Shown here piece by piece: positions 1 to 10,900 of a stretch of DNA of 64,000 nt. Every line of letters starts with the position of its first letter. The stretch's first letter is position 1. Under the pieces are notes generated by a model. The model searched no databases and was not told where the DNA came from. It saw only the letters and a program-made list of their open reading frames with translations. Made by a program: the position numbers and the translations under genes. Location of the stretch: positions 610,001 to 674,000 of the forward strand of contig JAFEUB010001195.1 of assembly GCA_024529925.1 (NCBI GenBank), given 5' to 3'. This stretch comes from Ophthalmolycus amberensis (lineage: Eukaryota > Chordata > Actinopteri > Perciformes > Zoarcidae).

Positions 1-934
1 ACTGAATATATTCCTCAGTCGTCTCAAAGGATGCCATAGAGGGGCTGGAGCTGGCTCGTCCAGCCAGGGTGCGTTCACTATCGGATGACCTGGAGGGTTC
101 CTGAGAACCAGGGACCAGAGTTAAAGAGGAGGGCGGTTCTTCTAAATCCTCCACATTATTATTTCCTCCTAATCCTTCTCCACCACCTCCTCCTCCAGTC
201 ACACTCCCTCCAACAACACTGGCTGAATATCTGGATGACGGCCCGCAGGAAATACTCCGTGCCAGCTTCCTGGGCACCTTACAAACAGCTTCATAGTCAG
301 AGTCCACCACCCGCCAGTAGGAACAACCCCGACACTTCCTGGGAGTGCTGGGAATGCAACGATGTGAGTCTGCAACTGTGACCTCTGACTCTGGACCAGC
401 AGAACTGTGAGGGTGGTGGTGGTGTTGACAGTCCAGGCCATCATCGGCCCAGGACTCATACAAAGAGTAGACCAGATCATCTTGGAGCAGGGCACAGTAC
501 TTTGCATGAGTGAGACCAGAAATGTCAACCATCCCATCTCCTGATCCATCATTACCTCTGGGTAATGTCGCTGCACCCTCCTCTGAATTTGTTTTCCGGT
601 AGAGCCCACTGATGCACTGCCTCAGCCTGTGTTTCTCCTGCAGGAGACGCTGCAACCTCTCGATGGACAGGGCCTCCACGCGGGCGATCACTGTGTCGAA
701 GCGGTACATGCGGTCCAGCATGAAGGTGCACTTTGAGCAGGCGAACTCTCCTCTGCCATCCCGGGCCAGCTCTCGCCCAACAGCATGAGACAGCAGCACC
801 TGCAGGTTGAGCTTGGGGGTGGGATGGAAGATCCATCGCCGCTGGTTACCACAGAGCTCCCGTCCACAGATGCGACACGTTTCCTTCATCTTGAGATCGA
901 GCATGCCACAGGTTTGTAAGTATCCTTATTCACT
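1..934 (-). CDS. pde4dip: pde4dip alternative first coding exon (cysteine-rich N-terminus), partial
   Basis: This exon encodes the alternative N-terminus of myomegalin, a centrosome/Golgi coiled-coil scaffold. The frame is open from an ATG at 904 (a second in-frame ATG at 889 fits better, giving MKETCRICGRELCGNQRRW) to the left edge, so about 300 codons are visible and the exon is cut by the window. Two Cys pairs (CRIC near residue 10, CSKC near residue 55) form a zinc-binding-like module. Downstream are MLDRMYRFDTVIARVEALS and, about residue 185 on, a CRGCSYWRVVDSDYEAVCK block followed by VPRKLARSISCGPSSR. As I remember it, the human long PDE4DIP isoform has the same blocks. A polypyrimidine-AG acceptor lies at 935-945. 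An in-frame TAA between it and the ATG means this exon must start translation rather than continue the upstream coding exons. Identity is well supported; which ATG is used is not. Confidence 0.85.
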
Positions 935-1289
935 CTAACAGGAGGACACTTGAACCCTTATTATGATGAATTTGATCCCTTGTGAGCACAGAAGAGCATA
1001 ATGTTTCAACCAGCATGTGCTTTGAGAGGACAATAAAAGCCTTTTTTCATTCGAAATAGTGTAAAGCTCCCTATGACATCAGTCCTTGCAATGGCATTAA
1101 ATCCAATGGCTTAAAATAAATTAAATGAGGTAGACAATGAGAAGCAATATGCTTGAAGAGAATGGTTGCACATGAGGTTCTTGGCAAGACTGAAAAGCCA
1201 TGAGGTAAAAATAGGTAAGCAGATATGGTGACGTTAATTAAAAAATATCCATCAGTCCAGGATCACCAGTTCATTTGCAGGAGGTGCAG

Positions 1290-1740
1290 GTGCATCGGGA
1301 ATATGGCGCACAGTCACTCCCACGGACGCACAGCGAAGCCATGTGAATGTCTCATGAATCAGATGCAGTATTTATCTGGATATCGTCCTCGCGCTGTCAC
1401 CCAAACGCTGTTTCGCATTTCCCAACAATACCGCACGCGCCTTTGAGTCGTCAGTCGTCTGTCACGGACACACCAGCCGCACCGCGCGCCATCAGGTTAA
1501 TAATGATCGGTAGTAATCCAGGACACGGACACAGAGCAGTAATTGGCGTCCCGGGACAGTCTTCTGAGTATTTTTCCGGTGTCTGCGTCCGAAGACGTGA
1601 GTCTTTATTCATTTCAGAGCCTTTACCGACAGCTAGAGAGGCAATCACGCGCTCGTCTGGCTGGGTGCTTCGTACGGTCGGAGATCCTCTGGGCTGATAA
1701 CGATGTGGCTGCCTGAATCAGACCTGCAGCGGCGGAGCGT
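1290..1740 (-). promoter_or_regulatory. CpG-rich stretch, candidate promoter of the short-5' pde4dip isoform
   Basis: CpG dinucleotides are clearly denser here than in the flanking AT-rich sequence, especially about 1380-1500 and 1550-1690. It lies just upstream, in the minus sense, of the pde4dip exon that needs its own start. No TATA box or clear donor was fixed, so the transcription start and any noncoding first exon are undetermined. Confidence 0.4.
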
Positions 1741-2043
1741 ACCATTTAGAGAATACAGAGGGGTGGGGGGAGCACGGTGCAGTCGTATAGAGATGCTCAC
1801 GGTTTAACATCCATTAAATCCATTTTCCGATTCAAAACGGCCTTTTTTATGTAGAAACGCACAATATTATGTAAACCCAGCGAATATTAGCTTCATTCTG
1901 GAGTTTATTGTTAAAGAGATAGAACGATGTTCCCCTGGGTGTCTGTTACTTCCTCCTGCCCGGTTTACTAAACCCTGTTTGCCTGACTGAACAGGTGAAA
2001 TGCTCAGTAGGACGGTAACATTAGTGACACTCTGTGAGTATAT

Positions 2044-2076
2044 AGAATAGAATAGAGTCAGACTCTATTCTATTCT
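2044..2076. repeat. Near-perfect 33-bp palindrome of inverted TAGAA/TTCTA repeats
   Basis: Bases 2044-2059 are the exact reverse complement of 2061-2076, leaving a single base at the centre. Both arms are built from the pentamer AGAAT/ATTCT. Confidence 0.8.
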
Positions 2077-2247
2077 ATTTTTGGCAATTCATTTTTTTTA
2101 TTGGTATGACGATACAGTTTTGCCACAGCAGGTTTTACAATGTTTACAATGCAAGTAAAATAATTATTATACGATATTATATATTTCAAAATAATAATTA
2201 TGCATGTTAAAGAAAATCACATATATACAGTATTAATTATGGTGTAG

Positions 2248-2251
<4 letters not shown>

Positions 2252-2315
<64 letters not shown>
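2252..2315. repeat. Compound (CT)n(CA)n microsatellite
   Basis: An uninterrupted CT run of about 50 bases is followed directly by a short CA run. Confidence 0.95.
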
Positions 2316-5001
2316 GTGCCTAAGGTTTGACTCGAACCAGTTTCCATTTTTCAGTACTTTACGTTAAGCTGTGCTACAACTTTTGTGTTACACTTAGTAT
2401 AAAACATTGCCTCAGTATGTATTCCTGTAATGATTTCCTATCATGTCTGATTATATTGGGGTAATGGTGTGTATAACTTCATTAGACCACTACAAATAAG
2501 TTATAGAACAGACCAATGCAATTAATCATTTTTTAATTCATGTATCCAGGGTCACCTGCCTGACCTTTACTCATGCATTAGTATTTTATCAGGCAAGAGG
2601 CTCTCAAGACAAGAGCAATGAAACCAGTTACCATGGCGACACATAGTACATATGTGCTTCACAGATGATTATTTTGATAATTGAGTCATTATCAAAATAT
2701 CAGTTTTGGTTTCAGCTGTATGCTGTTACATCCGCTGTCTTTCCTCTATTAATTAATCAATAGTGGAATTAGGCATTTTTAAGACACAACAGTGGATTGC
2801 GCTTATTTGGGCCCTTGACATCATTAAAAGGCATCACCAAGAAGCAATGCTGCTAGCTAGCATATCACTGAGCTCACTAAATCCTGTGGTATAATCATAA
2901 TCATACTGGTTTGGTGACTTTGGTCTTTTAATAGAGCCCTCATCCGACAGCGTAGCTACCTTATGTCAATACATGCTATTGCCTCAATGTTAATATTATT
3001 TTTACTTATTGTTGTCATGGAGCAGATATTTCAACAATGATTTGACTGTGATGGTCAAACAACTAGGTCTTTTCTCATGCATTTCACTGTGCTTCACAGC
3101 CATGACCACAATTTTTGTTTTCCCTAGGGGGCACAAACAGATGGTCATGCTGTCACGCTGTGACTTCCTGGTAGATATGCAGTGCAAAATCCCCAAAATG
3201 TGTTAGTATTTGCATTGAAGCTGCAGACAGCCAACAACACATGAGAGAAGAATGCAGCAGAATAATAACACTGGATATATGATATTTCTTCTTTTTGATC
3301 AGATGTCCTATGTAATTGAATACAAGCAAATTTATAAAGGATTATAGTTGTTTACAGTGTACCACTTACTTACAAATTATTCTTAAAAAGGAAACCCTGG
3401 AAATAATTGTCTTAATAGGTTTCAGATGATATTTCTTTCCTGGCTCTTTCTCTCTCGCCAGACATAGATTTAATCGAAATGGCCGTGGTGTCTGGGGAAC
3501 TAATTAGGAGCTCTTATTGCGAGTGTCTGTAGGAAACTACACAACTTGATATCAGCCTTGGGAGCGCTGAGCACTCAAAGGTCAACCTGACCTATCGACA
3601 ACCCGGCTGAAACCAGACCCGCTAAACTGCTAACCAGCAAAATGCCTGTATGCACACACGCACATATGAAAGAAGGCGCCTCATGGGAATGTGTACACAC
3701 ACACACGCACACACACGCACACACAAGACCCCAGTTACTGATCCTCACATGATTTCTGTGAGTAGATGTGAATGTCGCTGTTTCTGTCACTGCTGCAGAA
3801 CACAAATTGCTAATAATATATTCGCGGGCCACATAGAATAATTTACCTCCAGTAAAAAGCTACAACATATGGCAACTCATTTTTGTTTTAGCTGTATTTT
3901 ACCTGCAACGGTTTTTCCTTAAATTCTTAAATGAAAAATATGTCTCATGGTTGTATTGGATAATATGGAATCATTGTGTTGTACATTTTCTTGTATTCTA
4001 TATGCTGTCTCATTCGTGTGCACATACGCACAACCAACAAATAACTGTAACATTTGCATCTTTCATTCACAACTGATTTACAAGTTAAAACGTCCCACCC
4101 AACAACAAAAATGTTTTCAACAAATACTGTGACGCATTCAGGGCAAAATAACACGAAGCAACACTGCACAGCACAAAAACGGTGAATAATAAAGCAGACT
4201 GTGGTTATGATTATTGATTATAGGAAGTGCAAATTGATGGCAAAGACTACTAAAGGGAGCTCACATAATGTTCCCCCTCCATTCGTAGTTTAATGAGACA
4301 TCAGGACAGAAACGTGTCCTTGGGGATGTCAGTGCAGCTAAAGCCTGTAAATGTAATGAGATTCGGCACTTTGTGTGATGAGATAAACCCTCTGTAAGAT
4401 ATTTCACGAGCAGTCTCACATAGTGCTCCATTGCAGCACAAGAATACTAAGACTAACTGTTTGCTCGTTTTAGAGGAAAGTTCACCATCATATCTGTGTT
4501 GTTGACCACTGCCGATGATGAAACATTCAGGGTTGGATTGCACAAAGATGAGCAAAGTTCCAGCTCACCACAGGATGTTTCACTTGATACTTTTTGCTAT
4601 GCCATTGTATTACAGAGAGTAGTTGTCTTGATTTTATTCGGCATATTAGACAGTCATACTGCTCTTTTCTGAATGGGCAAAATGAGAGAAAACATATTCA
4701 AACGTTGGTACAGTTTGTTGGTTTTGTACCACAACCTCGAACGTACTGGTTGTATTGCAAATGGTCTGATCTCCCTCTATCTTAAATACTTTTGTAAAAA
4801 TGTACAAATTGTTCAAATATGTGTCCATTCTATCTACAGTCGTCAGCTCCTGTGTGAAAATGCAATGTTTCACCTCTCCATAAGGAGGCGGAGTCCGTCT
4901 GACATCAAGAGAGAACTGTGATGCTGCTCTGACACCTAGTGGAGAACTCTATAATAACATGTGAAGACTAATGAACCATAAAGATACAGAGCTCCACATA
5001 C

Positions 5002-5046
5002 CTGCATCTCCTGTTCGATGCGCAGCCTCTCTCGACTAAGTTCCTC
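5002..5046 (-). CDS. pde4dip: pde4dip coiled-coil exon, 15 codons
   Basis: It encodes EELSRERLRIEQEMQ, flanked by TTTTATCAG acceptor and GTATGT donor sequences. Phase is 0 on both sides, continuing the coiled coil from 5675. It is the last exon seen before the left-hand intron. Confidence 0.75.
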
Positions 5047-7731
5047 CTGATAAAACTGTAACAATGGAGACAGACTATTAACTTACTGTATGTACTAATC
5101 TGAGAATTAAAATAATTAACATTACAATACATTTTAAGATTAGGCAAGGCAAGGCAAGGCAAGTTTATTTTAGGAAACACATGAGGAAACAGGAAAGGAA
5201 ACGAATGAACCGTCACAGAATTTTTTTTTTTTCTACATACATACTTCATGGGAGAATACTTGAACACAAAAATTCTGAATTTCCCCCGCTGCGGATCAAT
5301 GCAGGTTTATCTTATCTTACAATGTTCCCCTGCAGTGTGACTTTTGTCTGAGGAGCAGTTTGTGCGTGCAAATAGTTCTTGTGACCTTCATGAATAGCTG
5401 TTAAAATAAGGTTTGGGAATGTCACATATGCTGCTTTCTAGAATAGAAGTTTGGCCAGAGGAGACATGGTGGTCCAGAGGAATGCAGTAATATTAGAAGT
5501 CTTGTAAACACCATGCAGGGTTTGAATGATATACTCTAGGGATGACTAGCTGGTAGAAACAGATTTACTGAAGGGATCCAACACTTTCTTGTCTGGATAT
5601 CCATTTGCTAAGACTCCAAAGAGGTTTTTTTGATGTTAGGCGTCATTTATAATAGGAATACAAAGTCTACATACGTCCACATCCGTGTCCTTCTGCAGCA
5701 GAGATGAAGACAGTTCCTGAACTTGTCCCTCCAGCTCTCCCACCCTGAGCGTGAGAGTCGTCTTCTCTCCGCTCAGCTCTGTGATGAGCAGCCTCCTTGG
5801 AGCAAAGATCTTTAGTCAGCTCCTCTATTAACCTGAACGCAGACAGAGGAAACGCCAGTGAGACAGGGAGCTTGGATTTGGTTTGATAGTAGTTGTGGTT
5901 GTGGCGATTTCTTAGTGGTTTACACCTGTCTTTGTTGGTGTTGGATGGGAACAGGTTGCTGGGAGGCCTCTCGTCCTCTGTGGTGTCCTCCATGGGGGTG
6001 TCTAGAGAGAGGAGGGAGGCGTGGGAGTGCGATCCAGCCAGCGAGACCATCCGCTCAGCCTCGCTGCGTACTAGCTGGGCCTCCTAAAAAAGCATACACA
6101 CACACAGTTAGGATTTGTAAACCTGATGCCGCTGTGTGTCAGTTCAACCAGCAGAGGAGTGTGAGCAGACAAACCTCCTGCAGGAGCTGAATCTTAGTCT
6201 CAAGCACTTGCTCCATGTGGTCGATTTCCTGCTGTCTCTCCCGACACCGTCTCTGCAGCTCGGCCTCATTGTGATTGGTCAAGCTCTCTGCTGTGATGCT
6301 GTTCAACAAGGAAAACGGCAAGTCAGAGTTGATCACAGGTATCGCAATGACTACAGCCCAAATCAGCTCAGTTTGAATGCACACACTAATGTAGCCAGTG
6401 GTGTCAGCATTAGAACATGATGCAGAGCCAAGACACAAGGATGTCATCACTCTCCTGTCTATGGTGCTCATGGGAGACCCAACACCTTTTCCACATGGTG
6501 TAGGCTTTTGTTGTCATGGTTAGTGGCGTTCACACAATCTGTACGTGGTTAAAAACATACAGCATATGATGCAATTCAAGTCCTTTTTCCTTTTGTAAGT
6601 GGTGTCCAACTCAATTGATACACACTGCTGAAAGCTACATAATACATATGAACATTCTAAACTTTCTGAAATGAGACATTTCTCACACTCATCCTGTTTC
6701 TTTGCATTCCCGGTTCACGACGTAAGTGTTCTCCTCACTCCTCCTGTGCGAGCATCTGTCTATATCACTTAGTCAGTCAACGACGCCATCCCAGAATTTC
6801 TGCTCCCAGAATGGCACACGCCACAATGTCGCCATGAGTCCTGCCCTGGACCCTCTCTACGTACGTTTTTAACTCTGTCCACCGCATGCAACAGCTCAAA
6901 TAGCTGGGATATTTTCAACCAGTATGAGTAATGCAAATCTCTGTCTCGTGGACAAGTGTCCTTTATGTGTAGTGGACAAGACCTTCATGCTAAGCCTTTC
7001 TGCGAGATGTCAGTAATCTTGGTCTGTCAACAATACAAACAACTGGATGACAACTTACAACACTACCGAGAAATAATGTGAAGCTTCAAGTTCATGGGAC
7101 TCAAGACACTGTCAGATAAGACTGTGCTTAAAATGAGATGCTCAGGCACGAAGCGTTGGTCAGACTGTAACAACACAACAGAATGTGAAGTGAGGGAGCG
7201 ACAACGGACAACAACAATAGAGACCAGTAATACAAACCATTTAGTCCTTTCCAAGAGCACCAACAATGATGAACTATACCTATTTAAAGGTCAACAACCA
7301 CGATCTCGGTCAATTTCAGCAGTAACGCAGGCCGACGGCCTGTGAAAAGTAAGACATACAGAATGATGACTGAAATGACCCAACCCAGAAAGACCACCAC
7401 CCTGGGCTACATTGCACATGGAATCAACCAAACTCCAGCAGCAGGTTCAAATCCTGGAGCTATAATAGAAGCCCAGCAGGTAGAGGAGGACGTGAGTTTT
7501 AAGGGAATCAACAGGATAAAAAGGGACTACCGGTATACATATAATCACCTGAGACAATTCTGATGAGTCCCCTGGTTAAAGGGCAGTCTTCCTCATTATC
7601 GTGTCACATTTAGATCAACAGCAGTTGTTACAGCCTGTCGACGATAATCTTAAACAAGACTTTTGTAACATGTTAGGGGTTTAAATTGTGGGTCTCATTT
7701 GTCTATCCATGAAGGCTTATGTGTGTCCTTA

Positions 7732-7779
<48 letters not shown>

Positions 7780-7916
7780 GTGTGTGTGTGTGTGTGCGTG
7801 TGTGTGTGTGTGTGTGTTATCTCTTTCAGCTGCTGCATGACATATGAGCTGTTGGAGATATGAGGTGTTGCCACAGTTAGGACAGGACCATGGAGCCAAT
7901 ACCCATAGATGGAAGT

Positions 7917-7970
<54 letters not shown>

Positions 7971-10900
7971 CAACACATCTTACACACAGTATTATAGAGG
8001 ATTCATCTTTGTTATCAAAGCCTAAAAGTAAAACAAGCTTGTAGGCATTGTAGCAACTTGTGTATCTGCCCACCAGTACGCACTATGTACCGTATTAATC
8101 AAAGTATATGTGACCGAAGAAAACATTAAACTTTGGATCCCATAAATGCTACACAGACTATTGATGAAGGCTCTCTGAATAAAGCTAGACAGTGTTACAT
8201 TTTTCAAGGATAGTCTTTTGACTTCTCAGTTAAGTTTTCTTTGGTGCTCTGTATCTTTAGATAATTAGTTGTTTTGACACCAACATTCACACTTACAAAC
8301 TGTATAATCTGAGTTTATTTAAGGTTAGGGTTGCACATTAATAAATAATCATGATAAAAAAAATGGAAGACTTACAGTGCTTTATCCAAAAGCTGCTGTT
8401 TCTCCTGGAGCTCCTGCTTCAAGCTCTCTACTTCCACCTTCAGCTCGATGTTCTGCAACAGATGAAAGTAGTAGAAGGTCAGTCACTGGTCATGAGTCAT
8501 TCCACATCATCAAACATCTCCTCCAACATCAGCGTTTAATCGTGCACCAGATAAATGACAATTTGTAATTATACTGTAGTATCAATGATAGTGGCCAATT
8601 ACTATAATATTCCTGTTAAAGTGATCAAGAAGCCTAATACAATACTGGCAAAACAGATGAAACTGATTTATTCTATACATTCTGTAATTTCATACAATTG
8701 CATAAAGAAAACCAAGTTACAATATATTTTGGAGATACGTCGCACACCTGATTCATCATCAATAAAAAAGATCTCATCACTTTGTGTAGGGTGTGTTCTG
8801 TATATCTGAGGTTCAGTTACAGATTCTGGATTTAAAAAAAAGGTTTTAATATGTTTGACACGATGTCTTTCATTGTTTTTATATTCACTGGGTTTGTCTG
8901 TATGTAAAGTTGTCTTCCCTCCCTCACATGTAGAGTACTTTTCCTCTTGTTTCTTACATCTCTTCATCACAAACTAGCCTCTCTGTCTCTGTGTGAATCA
9001 GGCTCAGTACAGAACATGTGACCGTGCTGTCATGGCTGGTATATTTAGGGGAGCTCAGATTTTCACCTTCGGGGGCCAAAGGCGAAACAGTTTGTTTACC
9101 TGCAGGGGTCCACATGGGACATTTTCGAGCCAATCCGGGCTCTTACACTGGGGGACAGAGGATTCAAACAGCAGGATTGGTGGGGCTCATTCTTAACGTT
9201 CTGACCTTAGAGAGCCGCAAGAGGACAGTTTATTCGTCTGTCTGTCTGCTGGACTCATCTGATAGCTGGTTTTATCACTACAGCTTGGCTCGTGTTCATC
9301 CCAACAGATGGTCCACTATCTTTTGTCCGTCATCTTGACTTATCTGAGTCTCGGGCCCTGTGTCTGTCTCTCCTGTCCTCCCTTGTTCTTTCTCTTTCTC
9401 TTTTTGTCTTAGAAACTTTTTAGTATATGTCAAAGCATGTCCAAGCCTGTTGTTCCCCTCTCCCTGCCAGAGAGCTTCATGTCCTTAACACTCACAGAGA
9501 GCCGGGCTACATGTGCACCAACACTCACAGCCTGAAGCCTACTCATAAACATTGAGTGATCAACACGCACATACTACACATACACTCACAATACACATAA
9601 ACTGGTCACGTCAAATCACAAAGTTACAAATACCCGTTTAGGTTACTTTAAAGTTACATTTTGTTTCTTAATATTATCGTACATTTAATTAAATTCGTAA
9701 AACTATACATGTGCACTCAGAAAAAAGGACAGCAGAAATTAATTCTAAGGGACATGAGGTTGTGTTTAGAAAATTAGAAAAGCTATGTATTTGACTTATT
9801 AAATAACAATAACTCTAATAACTATTCAATGTTTAACATTTGTTTAACGTTTTAAAGCCTTGCATATATATTTCCTCAGGTTTATGTAAGGCTCTTTAAG
9901 GACATAGACACAAAGCTCATGTTTATAATTCATTTTCTTTGGACTAATTAATCTGTCAAGAACTCAACTGTGCAGTCAAGTAATGCATCTGCAACTAACT
10001 TATGAAACACATGACCGGCCATGTGCTCTCCACAGCTAATGACTGTCAATGATTCACCTAAATGCTCCGATAATAAATGAATGTCACTCACAAGCCACAG
10101 GAACACGTGTGTGTGTGTGTGTGTGTTTGTGCGTGTGTGTGTGTGTCAACAACTTTGCTGACAGTAAGAGAGACATTTTCTCTCTTGGAAACAGCTCTAT
10201 ATATATATAGACACTCATCACAGTGCACCAGCTGCTATTATGGCCCCTCCTGGCCTACCGGCCCCCAGCAACAGATCCCCTAATAACCAAACTGTGCAAG
10301 AGGAGGGATACGGCTGCACTTCAAAACACTCACAGGAGTTACTCATAAACCAAACACCTGCACCATTGTGACTGATCAGATATTATATTTTACTCTCAGT
10401 TCGTCTGTTGATGCTGCTGCTTATTTTGCATATACCATACTAAACCATTCATGCTCTGGTAGCATCAGTTTATTTACATGAATGAAAACAGTGAAATATG
10501 CTACGAAATACTGAAAAATCTGAATCCGAAGATATTCAATTTACAATCCCATAAGATAGAGAAAAAGCAGCAAATCCTTTTCAACGGAGAAGCTGGAAGT
10601 AGGGAATCTTTGGCATTGTTGTTAATAAAATGAATGATTAGTTATTATCAAAATAGCTGATGATTAACTTTCTCTCGATCAATCAAAAAATGAACTGCAT
10701 GGCACGACTGAATTTAAATCCTTTAAAAAAAACACGTTATGATTTTTGTCATATGGACACTCATGGATGCATGTGATAAATAAATCATTGCACTCAAGCC
10801 TGCTCTATAAATAGAGTCTCTGGAGCTCGGAGAGAGATCAGTATGTGCCCAGGACCAACACACCTCATCTGTACTGTATTACACTGAAACGCTTTGGAGG

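Larger units (their letters stand above)
935..5001. other. pde4dip intron; no coding exon recognised
   Basis: This intron lies between the coiled-coil exon at 5002 and the alternative first exon at 934. It is AT-rich and holds an inverted TAGAA-type palindrome (2044-2076), a CT/CA microsatellite (2252-2315) and a short CA run near 3695. Short open frames around 3-5 kb lack splice borders and look random. Confidence 0.6.

Noticed and set aside
3575..4132. Several 60-85-codon frames around 3.6-4.2 kb
   Set aside because: No splice sites, biased codons over CA/GT runs, and no recognisable motif; random frames in an AT-rich intron.
8993..9338. Two overlapping plus-strand frames (67 and 106 codons)
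   Set aside because: No splice or domain support; GC slightly raised but composition unremarkable. Treated as intronic noise.
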